Source: an uncultured Acidobacteriota bacterium
GTDB taxonomy: Bacteria; Acidobacteriota; Terriglobia; Bryobacterales; Bryobacteraceae
Direction: 5' to 3'
Assembly: GCA_937952345.1 (NCBI GenBank)
Contig: CALFYN010000343.1
Coordinates: 1 to 5,259 of the forward strand
DNA: 5,259 bases
Shown here: positions 1 through 5,259 of the stretch, piece after piece
How the letters are laid out: each line of letters opens with the position of its first letter
Position numbering within the stretch: the stretch's first letter is position 1
Made by a program: the position numbers and the translations under genes
The notes under the pieces: generated by a model
Database searches by the model: none
Seen by the model: the letters and a program-made list of their open reading frames with translations, nothing else
Told to the model about the DNA's origin: nothing

Positions 1-831
1 GAGCGGGTCCCAATCGCGACGGGAGGCATCAGCATCGGCACGGCGAGAGTAACTGCCGTGCAGGATAAGAGTCCCGCGCTGTTTGGCGGAGTACAACCAG
101 GCGATCTGATTCTTTCCATCGGGAGGAGGATACTGACATCCGGCGACGCCGGAGATTTCCTGGAGCGGCTGTTACAGGTGCAAAAGCTCGGGCTGAAGGT
201 GCAGATGGAAATTCAATACCCGGTGCGGGGCGGGACCAAATTGACGACGGAGACCGTGCACATGGCATTGGAGGAGCCTGGTGCAGGCGCGTGGATCACG
301 ACGGTGCAGTTGCACGAGGCGAGTTTCCGCAAGAAGTTGCCAGAGTATGAGCGGAGCCGTGAGGAAGCCGCAGCGGAGTACCGGCAGTTGGAGGCTGCGT
401 TGAAGAAGTCGATCGTCGAAAATCCCTGCGGGATGACGCAGAACGATATAGGGAAGTGGGCGGCGGACTTGCGGCGAGTAGGCCTCCGAGGGAATATCAC
501 TGCGGTTGATGCGGATTGGTGGGAACGAATTCGCCGAAACGCCTGCGCTAATTCGCGCGATGGCGGGCTTCCAGCATTTGAGGGGGCGCTGCAGGCGATG
601 ACGGATGCGAGGCGGTTGGATCCGTGCAGTTACGATCCGGCGAAGGACTATAGCGCGATTGTGAATGATCCGGCGTATCTCGCGTTCGGCTCGAGGGCGA
701 GCTACGACAGTGGGGCGACGGTGAGCCGATTTCAGGTGTACCTGGGGAAAGCTTCTGAAGAGCAACGGGCGTGTTTTCTGGAACTGATCAAGACAGTGTT
801 GGAGGGGCGTACGTGGAAGCCGCGCCGATAG
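1..831 (+). CDS. PDZ-domain protein, 5' end truncated by window edge
   Basis: The frame is open from base 1 to the TAG at 829-831, giving 276 visible residues. The true start lies outside the window, and the internal GTG at 58 falls inside the PDZ domain, so it is not the start. Residues about 8-90 form a PDZ domain: a strand with GGISIG, then the typical stretch VQPGDLILSIGRR (31-43) and a following helix (about 49-62). PDZ domains bind C-terminal or exposed peptide tails, often in envelope proteases such as DegP/HtrA or CtpA. Residues 91-276 match no family I recognise; they start with a charged, helical stretch (about 107-140) and contain four cysteines (143, 182, 209, 258) that could pair if the protein is exported. 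It is first in the visible row of five genes, 34 bases ahead of the next. A protease domain upstream is possible but not visible. The PDZ call is firm; the overall function is unknown. Confidence 0.85.
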   Translation, partial: ERVPIATGGISIGTARVTAVQDKSPALFGGVQPGDLILSIGRRILTSGDAGDFLERLLQVQKLGLKVQMEIQYPVRGGTKLTTETVHMALEEPGAGAWITTVQLHEASFRKKLPEYERSREEAAAEYRQLEAALKKSIVENPCGMTQNDIGKWAADLRRVGLRGNITAVDADWWERIRRNACANSRDGGLPAFEGALQAMTDARRLDPCSYDPAKDYSAIVNDPAYLAFGSRASYDSGATVSRFQVYLGKASEEQRACFLELIKTVLEGRTWKPRR

Positions 832-865
832 CGCCGGAATCAATTGAACGAAGGGGAGGAACGGA

Positions 866-1231
866 ATGAGATCGAGAATGATACGAATGCTGGCGTTTGC
901 TTTGCTTTTTACGGTTGGGCAAAGCGAAGGCGGAGCGCCGTGGGATGCGAGAGTGCTGCTGGTGAAAACAGAGCCGCAGGCTTTTGCCGATGCTAGAGGA
1001 GAACCGGACTTCGGCTATATGGTACGGGCGACGGTGCAGAATCGTGGGACGCGGGGCGTATTCGTGGTCACGGCAACGCTGTCGTGTTCAGAAGGCGAAT
1101 GGGCGAGTAAACGAACGGTATTGCTGGAGAACGAGCAAACCGATGAAGTGAAGTTTGCGTTTCCGCAGCCGACCCTTTCGGCGCAGGACGTGAAGTCGAG
1201 GGTTGGGATCGCGCCGGAGGGGGAGAGATAG
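866..1231 (+). CDS. Small exported protein, probable single beta-sandwich domain
   Basis: Encodes 121 residues. The ATG at 866 is preceded at 5 bases by a strong ribosome binding site (GGGGAGGA, 853-860). The N-terminus has basic residues (Arg2, Arg4, Arg7) and a hydrophobic core MLAFALLFTVG, a signal peptide probably cleaved near residues 19-24. The mature part of about 100 residues reads as alternating strands (ARVLLVKTE, YMVRATVQNRG, GVFVVTATLSC, KRTVLLE, DEVKFAFPQP). This resembles small Ig-like extracellular domains such as FxLYD or CARDB, where a strand ending in xNxG is followed by a strand describing modified or added value. That resemblance is by eye only, and no catalytic motif is seen. 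The single cysteine lies at residue 73. Its stop is 3 bases before the next start, so it is almost certainly co-transcribed and possibly translationally coupled with it. A binding or structural role in the envelope is inferred, not shown. Confidence 0.8.
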   Translation: MRSRMIRMLAFALLFTVGQSEGGAPWDARVLLVKTEPQAFADARGEPDFGYMVRATVQNRGTRGVFVVTATLSCSEGEWASKRTVLLENEQTDEVKFAFPQPTLSAQDVKSRVGIAPEGER

Positions 1232-1234
1232 GCA

Positions 1235-1789
1235 ATGGAGCGAACAAAATGGTTTGAGCCGCGGAGGGCGGTTGCGGTCTTGGTGGTGACAGTTCTGTGG
1301 GCCGGCAGCATGGGTACGCAGAAGCTGCAAGGGCAGTTTCGTGGTTTGGTTGTTGCAGGCGCATGTGCCGGTGGGGCGGTGATCGGGGAGCGACTGGGGG
1401 CAAAAGTTGCAGATTATCACGCGAAGAGGATGAAGGTACCACCGGAGCAGGCGCAGAAACAGAAGCTTGCATTCCGGATCGGGTTTGCGTTGGCGCTTTG
1501 TGGAGGAGGGGCAGTGATTGCGAATACGACATACAGCCGGTTGAGCAAACGAGGGGTTCAGGCGCGGCAGAAGGAGGTGATGAACGCATTGGACGATGCT
1601 GCTCCGATGACTCCGCACAGCTACACGGATCCGGAGGACAGCTCGCTGAACGGGGTAGCGAAAGCGCAACCGATGTATGTGGATGGAGAGCGGGAGTGCA
1701 GGGTTGTGGAGGATCAATTGGGGACGGACCAGAGCCTGGTGACGTACTGCCGGAAGCCAGGGGAGGAATGGAAGTTAAAGAAGTTGTAG
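1235..1789 (+). CDS. Glycine-zipper membrane protein with 17-kDa surface antigen-like C-terminus
   Basis: Encodes 184 residues. The ATG at 1235 follows a purine-rich ribosome binding site (GGAGGGGGAGA, 1215-1225 region) lying in the end of the preceding gene. Residues 12-24 (AVAVLVVTVLWAG) form an N-terminal hydrophobic segment after a basic start, either a signal anchor or a signal peptide. Residues 37-51 (GLVVAGACAGGAVIG) and 80-96 (FRIGFALALCGGGAVIA) are two glycine-rich hydrophobic helices of glycine-zipper type, joined by a charged linker. From about residue 110 the sequence follows the pattern of the 17-kDa surface antigen family (Rickettsia 17-kDa antigen, RT0821/Lpp0805 type): a RQ...AL helix, a DPE/SSLNG segment (132-140), GERECR (151-156) and a closing YCRKPGEEWKL (171-181), where the family usually has ACRQPDGSW. 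Known members are mostly outer-membrane lipoproteins, but no lipobox cysteine is seen here. The cysteines at 155 and 172 could form a disulfide. Its role is probably structural or as a membrane anchor. Confidence 0.8.
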   Translation: MERTKWFEPRRAVAVLVVTVLWAGSMGTQKLQGQFRGLVVAGACAGGAVIGERLGAKVADYHAKRMKVPPEQAQKQKLAFRIGFALALCGGGAVIANTTYSRLSKRGVQARQKEVMNALDDAAPMTPHSYTDPEDSSLNGVAKAQPMYVDGERECRVVEDQLGTDQSLVTYCRKPGEEWKLKKL

Positions 1790-1794
1790 GAGGG
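1788..1794 (+). promoter_or_regulatory. Ribosome binding site with long spacing
   Basis: AGGAGGG overlaps the stop codon of the glycine-zipper gene and lies 12 bases before the ATG at 1807, longer than the usual 5-9. An in-frame TGA at 1801-1803 rules out any earlier start for the ClpP-like gene. Later ATG codons would cut into the signal peptide, so 1807 is kept as the start despite the spacing. The spacing may lower initiation or make it depend on ribosomes finishing the gene upstream. Confidence 0.5.
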
Positions 1795-1806
1795 TGGTAT
1801 TGAGAG

Positions 1807-2856
1807 ATGAGAACAACGAACGGGCTACTTGGCTGCGCGGTGTTGATGATGGGGTGGGTGATGCCGGTGTGTGGGCTGAGGATCAGAGACAGCGAGGATG
1901 GGAAGCGGTTGCTGTTGTACGACTGCCCGCTCTTGAAGGAGGATGATTGCCGGCCGTATGAGGAAGGGTTTTGGGCGCAAAAACGCTTCCGATGGCCGGA
2001 TGGCAAGGTGGGTTTGTATGAGGGTGATGCCAGAATACTGTACGAACGCCTGTATCGCCGCCGAGACCGGCCGTACGAGGAGGTTTTGCTGTATTCCTAT
2101 GGCGGTGATTTGGTTGAGGGCGTCAATGTGGGCCGTGTGCTGCGTCATTTTCAAGCGACAGTGAGGGTTGCCAGAGGGCATCGATGCATCAGTTCCTGCA
2201 CAATTGCGTTCCTTGGTGGACTCTTCCGCACCGTTGATCCGGAAGCGACCTACGAGGTTCATTCGGCTTCGGGGTTTCAAGGTGCAGTAAGACCCGAAAT
2301 CTTGCGGGAATTGACGCCGAGCGACCCCAAAGCTGCTGTGAACGCACTGGCACGGTTTGCAGAGGAGGAACGCCGGGGCGGGCCTTTTGAATGTGAGTAC
2401 ACGGAGGCTGGGCTGTATCTGACCGGCCGCGACTGCAATATCGGGGCGCGAGGATGGGCGAAAATCCTCGTGCCCTACTTTCAGAGAGCTTTATTGCGCT
2501 TGGACGAAGAAGCGAACAATGCTGGGGTACTGCGTCATTGGTTTCGGAATTCGGTGCCGGATAATCCGTATCTGCGCAGCGCTGAGCTTCGAGCGGATGC
2601 GGCTCGTATCCAGCGAGAAGGGGAGTCCGGAGCGCAATCCGTGCTGATGAAGATTGAACGAGAGTCGATGCTGTCGGCGATACATGAGCTACGGAACCTC
2701 GCCGTGGGGGGGCGATTGGGTCCCAAAGCGGACCGGGCGATCGACATGCTGGAGGCAATGTATTCGCAAAGGATCACGGGGACGTGGGCGATTCCACAGT
2801 CGCTGCTGAAGTCGATGGGGTATACGGTGACATTCTTTCAGGTGGGGCCCCAATGA
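1807..2856 (+). CDS. Exported ClpP/crotonase-fold protein, COG3904-like
   Basis: Encodes 349 residues. Residues 1-23 form a signal peptide (a hydrophobic run LLGCAVLMMGWVMPV). Residues about 65-155 follow the ClpP-like fold of predicted periplasmic proteins grouped as COG3904. A strand EEVLLYSYGGD (91-101) stands where relatives have xLNSPGGS, followed by EGVNVGRVLRHF (104-115), RGHRCISSCTIAFLGG (123-138) and a strand ending in H152. In that family the Ser of CxSxC (here Ser129, between Cys127 and Cys131) and the following His (here His152) match the ClpP serine and histidine in order and spacing (23 residues here, 25 in ClpP). The flanking cysteines may form a disulfide. The third catalytic residue cannot be assigned by eye. 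The family pattern SPGG is changed to SYGG, so activity is uncertain. Residues 156-349 are mostly helical, with cysteines at 196 and 210, and end in a segment (WAIPQSLLKSMGY) like the end of COG3904 proteins. A role in envelope proteolysis or peptide binding is inferred. Its stop overlaps the next start. Confidence 0.82.
   Translation: MRTTNGLLGCAVLMMGWVMPVCGLRIRDSEDGKRLLLYDCPLLKEDDCRPYEEGFWAQKRFRWPDGKVGLYEGDARILYERLYRRRDRPYEEVLLYSYGGDLVEGVNVGRVLRHFQATVRVARGHRCISSCTIAFLGGLFRTVDPEATYEVHSASGFQGAVRPEILRELTPSDPKAAVNALARFAEEERRGGPFECEYTEAGLYLTGRDCNIGARGWAKILVPYFQRALLRLDEEANNAGVLRHWFRNSVPDNPYLRSAELRADAARIQREGESGAQSVLMKIERESMLSAIHELRNLAVGGRLGPKADRAIDMLEAMYSQRITGTWAIPQSLLKSMGYTVTFFQVGPQ
2841..2847 (+). 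promoter_or_regulatory. Ribosome binding site that fixes the start of the last operon gene
   Basis: GGTGGGG lies 5 bases before the ATG at 2853. That ATG shares the sequence ATGA with the stop of the ClpP-like gene (TGA 2854-2856), a classic coupling arrangement. Starting here places a clean signal peptide at the N-terminus. The in-frame GTG at 2784 would add 23 mostly polar residues in front of it. Confidence 0.65.
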
Positions 2857-4241
2857 GATTGTATGGGATATGGTTTGCCATACTGGTGGCGCTGCCGGGT
2901 CGGCTGTCGGCGCAAGACAAAGAAACGCTTTGGACAGAGGTGACCGCCAAGCAGGACAGGTTGCTGCTCCGTTGGGACAAGCGCCATCCATGGATCAATG
3001 ATTTTGGGAGCGGACGAGGTTTGGAGTTGGTGGGGAGGTATCGCGGCGAGAACGGCCAGGCGGTGACGGAGACTATCGCAACCGGATCCGTCGATGGGAA
3101 AGCCCGGGAGGCGGAGTTCGCGTTGACGGATCGACTGCGAAGGGCCGTGCATTCTCCGATCTGTTTGTCTTTGCGAATGAGCGGACGGGCGATTCCCATT
3201 CGCAGGGCCAATCGAGGCGACAGAGACACGGCGGGCTTTCGTTACCCCGTGTGGGAATTGAGACAAAGGCAGCAGGCGAAGGTAGACTCCGTGCGCCGGA
3301 TTATCAGCGAACTAGAGGGCAAGTTGGAGACGGTGCGCAATAGCATCCAGAATCAGAAGAGAATAATTGAGCAGTTTGGTTGGAGCGCCTATCCGCGGTG
3401 CGAAGAGATGCCGGCGAAGGCTCCGGATGTGACCATCCGGCCGAGGACTGTGGTGGATCCGGAACAGCAGGCAGAGGCCGCAGCGAAGGTTTGCGTCTAT
3501 CGTGTGTGGACTGCGCAGGTTCTTTGGGAGCACAGCAAAGCAGAGGTTTCGAAAGAAATCCATGATGCCCGCCTTCGGATTGCGGCCGTTGATCCAAAGT
3601 TTCTTGAGAAGGCACGGAAGAAATTTTGCGGGCTCTTTGCCTTTGCGAATGACCTGCCGGATGTTGCTCAAGCGGTGCTGCAGAGGGAGGGCGCGGAACA
3701 GTTACTGGGAGCGACCATGGTGAGGCAAGCCGAGCAGTTTGCACGAGAGTGGAAGCAGCATCGGACGGGGATCGCAAAGTACGTTCCTCAGTTTGGAGGG
3801 GAAACGGATTATCTCGACCTGCCTGCGGCGGCAGTTCAAGCCTCCTGTCGGAGGAACGGACCTGCGTTGGCTAAAGAGCTAGATCTTGCCTGGCTGACGG
3901 CAGGAGTATCCCAAGAGCCTCAAGACCTATTGGGATGGATTGGGGGCTTGCTGGATTCCTACTCGACCTGTTCGGATGACACGCGAAAGGGGCTGGCCAT
4001 CGAGTATGAGAAGTGGGTGGTGTCGGAGCGGATGGCACCGCGACGGGCGGCGATGCGCCACGTGGACCTTGTGAAGATGTGCCGCAAGGACCAAGAGACG
4101 CTGAAGCAACTGACCGAACAGCAATCGACATTTGAGAGTTCTATACGGGCGGCGCGGGCGGAACTGCAAAGTGCGGAGCAGTTGCCGGGTCTCCCGGCGA
4201 AAGCGGTGGTTCTGAATCATGAAACGTGCAGTGCGAAGTGA
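2853..4241 (+). CDS. Exported cysteine-containing coiled-coil protein, family unknown
   Basis: Encodes 462 residues from the ATG at 2853. This start is preferred over the in-frame GTG at 2784 because it has a ribosome binding site, overlaps the upstream stop, and begins directly with a signal peptide (MRLYGIWFAILVALPGRLSA, cleavage likely after Ala20). I do not recognise the family. Residues 21-130 look like a strand-rich domain (WDKRHPWIND, GLELVGRYRG, AREAEFALTDRL). Residues about 134-175 are a long charged helix, probably coiled coil (LRQRQQAKVDSVRRIISELE). Residues 200-300 are helical, with a WTAQVLWEHSKAEV segment. Residues about 405-443 form a second coiled-coil stretch. Eight cysteines (104, 183, 214, 259, 332, 373, 410, 459), an even number spread over the chain, suggest disulfides in the periplasm or outside the cell. 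There is no anchor at the C-terminus and no catalytic motif. As the last gene of the operon it probably acts with the PDZ and ClpP-like proteins as scaffold, adaptor or substrate; this is inference only. Confidence 0.8.
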   Translation: MRLYGIWFAILVALPGRLSAQDKETLWTEVTAKQDRLLLRWDKRHPWINDFGSGRGLELVGRYRGENGQAVTETIATGSVDGKAREAEFALTDRLRRAVHSPICLSLRMSGRAIPIRRANRGDRDTAGFRYPVWELRQRQQAKVDSVRRIISELEGKLETVRNSIQNQKRIIEQFGWSAYPRCEEMPAKAPDVTIRPRTVVDPEQQAEAAAKVCVYRVWTAQVLWEHSKAEVSKEIHDARLRIAAVDPKFLEKARKKFCGLFAFANDLPDVAQAVLQREGAEQLLGATMVRQAEQFAREWKQHRTGIAKYVPQFGGETDYLDLPAAAVQASCRRNGPALAKELDLAWLTAGVSQEPQDLLGWIGGLLDSYSTCSDDTRKGLAIEYEKWVVSERMAPRRAAMRHVDLVKMCRKDQETLKQLTEQQSTFESSIRAARAELQSAEQLPGLPAKAVVLNHETCSAK

Positions 4242-4255
4242 TGGGGGATGTGCGA

Positions 4256-4275
4256 AGGAGGGAGTAGCCCTTCCT
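4256..4275. terminator. Weak imperfect hairpin between convergent genes
   Basis: AGGAGGG (4256-4262) can pair with CCC and TCCT (4268-4270, 4272-4275), giving seven base pairs with one bulged T at 4271 and a five-base loop. It sits in the 43-base gap between two convergent stops, where a two-way terminator would be expected. No clear run of T follows on either strand, so it is at best a weak intrinsic terminator and may be chance. Confidence 0.3.
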
Positions 4276-4284
4276 GTTGCGGCT

Positions 4285-5259
4285 CTAGACTCCGTCGCCG
4301 GGGGCGGCGATTTTGGGGACGTAGAAGACGCCCGCGCCGGAAGTGGTGAACTCGACGGTGATCGTAACCGGACCGGAGGCGGCGGGAGGGATGGACGGCA
4401 GCACGACAAAGGGGCTTCCGACGGGAGCGAAACAGGTGGTGTTTCCGGCCGCCTGGAAGACGGCTACGCCGGTGGGGAGTTGGGTGAACACGAGGCGGGC
4501 GCCGGCGCCGATGGGAAGTGAAGTGAGGGAGCGCAGGCTGACGTTCTGGCGGAAGCGGCCGGTGGCGGCATCGAAGATGACGTTGCCTTGAATGACCTGG
4601 ACCTGGCCGGTGACGTCGGGCGCGCACAGTTCGGTCACGCGGCGAATTACGGTTTGCGTGCCAAGGAATGCGGTCAATTGGGAATCGACCGCCACGGAGC
4701 CAGTCTTTTCGACGGTATGCGAGAGAACCTGGACTGTGCGGGTGGCGGCGCGCAGCCGAAGGTACGTGCCCGTTCCGGAACCGCCCGCGTTGTCGAAGGG
4801 ATTCACCGGGGTGAACGACCCCGAGGATCTGTCGGCTACATGCAATCCGCCTTTGGCGTCGCGCTGAATGGACTGTATATGGGTCGGGGGGAAGCTGCCG
4901 GTGCTTGTCACCTGAATGCCGTAGACATTCGAAAAAACGAGCGTGCTGCCGTTGGCGGAGAGGCACGTCACTACGAGGTCGATGGGTCCGAGAAAGGCAT
5001 TTAACGGCGTATTTGTTCCCGCCGGAGCTAATTTGGGGTAATTCGAAGATTTCGTGTGTCCGGCCGCGCAGACGGCCCCTCCGGAATCGAGGGTGAGCGA
5101 TTCGAGCTTGTCGTCGCCGCTGCCGCCGACGAAGGTGGAATAGACCAGCGATTGCGAGCCGACGGCGGCGGGGTTGAACTTGGCGATGAATCCATCGATG
5201 CCGCCTCCGGGCTGCGATTGAAAGGGCGCGGCTCCACTGGCGCCTTGAACGGGAAACTC
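4285..5259 (-). CDS. SBBP-repeat secreted protein, C-terminal part, 5' end beyond window
   Basis: The frame is open on the minus strand from base 5259 to the TAG at 4287-4285, giving 324 visible residues; the N-terminus lies outside. Residues 1-30 are the end of one repeat, and residues about 22-75 make a full SBBP (seven-bladed beta-propeller type) repeat: DGFIAKFNP, LVYSTFVGGSGDD (38-50), LDSGGAVCAAGHTKSSNYP (57-75). A decayed repeat follows (DLVVTCLSANGSTLVFS, then IQSIQRDAKGGLHVAD, 128-143). Residues about 217-324 form a C-terminal beta domain with ATGRFRQNVSLRSL (232-245), a central LPTGVAVFQAAGNTTC, then GSPFVVLP and a PVTITVEF strand (297-304). The same layout recurs at the ends of many acidobacterial secreted proteins. 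Known relatives are long, exported and of unknown function, possibly cell-surface binding or adhesive. Codons end mainly in C here, whereas the operon favours G-ending codons. It is convergent with the operon and probably unrelated to it. No sorting motif or membrane anchor is seen at the C-terminus. Confidence 0.85.
   Translation of the reverse strand, partial: EFPVQGASGAAPFQSQPGGGIDGFIAKFNPAAVGSQSLVYSTFVGGSGDDKLESLTLDSGGAVCAAGHTKSSNYPKLAPAGTNTPLNAFLGPIDLVVTCLSANGSTLVFSNVYGIQVTSTGSFPPTHIQSIQRDAKGGLHVADRSSGSFTPVNPFDNAGGSGTGTYLRLRAATRTVQVLSHTVEKTGSVAVDSQLTAFLGTQTVIRRVTELCAPDVTGQVQVIQGNVIFDAATGRFRQNVSLRSLTSLPIGAGARLVFTQLPTGVAVFQAAGNTTCFAPVGSPFVVLPSIPPAASGPVTITVEFTTSGAGVFYVPKIAAPGDGV

Noticed and set aside
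172..843. Open minus-strand frame of 223 codons opposite the PDZ gene
   Set aside because: It is antisense to a recognised PDZ domain and its product is Arg/Leu-rich with no motif; it is a shadow frame.
840..847. Palindrome TCAATTGA between the first two operon genes as an operator
   Set aside because: It is only eight bases with no promoter-like elements nearby, and palindromes this short are common by chance.
1825..1836. LLGC at residues 7-10 of the ClpP-like protein as a lipobox
   Set aside because: There is almost no hydrophobic stretch before it and the hydrophobic core follows it, so it lies inside a normal signal peptide.
1068..2006. Long open minus-strand frame of 312 codons opposite genes 2-4
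   Set aside because: It crosses two gene junctions of a coherent plus-strand operon, its product is low-complexity Pro/Ser-rich with no domain, and plus-strand proteins there have clear signal peptides and family motifs. It is a GC-rich shadow.
2706..2712. Run of seven G in the ClpP-like gene as a possible frameshift or slippage site
   Set aside because: The protein stays coherent on both sides and ends at the expected ATGA junction, so there is no sign of a shift.
2784..2852. GTG at 2784 as the start of the last operon gene
   Set aside because: It would place 23 polar residues before a well-formed signal peptide and overlap the upstream gene by over 70 bases; the ATG at 2853 has a ribosome binding site and an ATGA overlap.
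4219..4521. Plus-strand ATG frame of 100 codons after the operon
   Set aside because: It overlaps the end of gene 5 and runs antisense to the SBBP protein; the product is Gly-rich without a domain and no ribosome binding site precedes it.
4217..4966. Open minus-strand frame of 249 codons overlapping the SBBP gene in another frame
   Set aside because: The product is Arg/Pro/His-rich without domain structure, while the other frame of the same strand encodes recognisable SBBP repeats and a beta domain.

Overview
The window looks like a chromosomal segment of an acidobacterium, most likely of the Solibacter/Bryobacter group (order Bryobacterales). This rests on the minus-strand SBBP-repeat protein and the style of its C-terminal domain, which are abundant in those genomes, plus fairly high GC and Shine-Dalgarno-led genes. 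The assignment is an inference from protein style; there is no rRNA or other marker gene here.

Layout: positions 1-4241 carry five plus-strand genes packed as one apparent operon (gaps of 34, 3 and 17 bases, then a 4-base ATGA overlap). In order they are: (1) the C-terminal part of a PDZ-domain protein, cut by the left window edge; (2) a small exported protein, probably one beta-sandwich domain; (3) a membrane-associated protein with a glycine-zipper two-helix segment and a C-terminal domain resembling the 17-kDa surface antigen family; (4) an exported ClpP/crotonase-fold protein of the COG3904 type, with a visible Ser/His pair and a CxSxC motif; (5) an exported, cysteine-containing protein with coiled-coil segments and no recognised family. 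A short imperfect hairpin lies in the 43-base gap after gene 5. From 4285 to the right edge, on the minus strand and convergent with the operon, is the C-terminal part of a large SBBP-repeat (beta-propeller-like) secreted protein.

Functional reading: genes 2, 4 and 5 begin with export signals and gene 3 is membrane-embedded. Gene 1 carries a PDZ domain of the kind common in envelope proteases, although its N-terminus is not visible. Most of these proteins contain several cysteines, which fits an oxidising extracytoplasmic compartment. The plausible whole is an envelope or periplasmic module that combines peptide recognition (PDZ), a possible peptidase (ClpP-like) and a membrane anchor. This combination does not match any system I can name, and it is the most interesting element of the window. 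Whether the ClpP-like protein is catalytically active, and whether the PDZ protein has a protease domain upstream, cannot be decided from this window.

No tRNA, rRNA, CRISPR array, insertion sequence, attachment site or origin was recognised.
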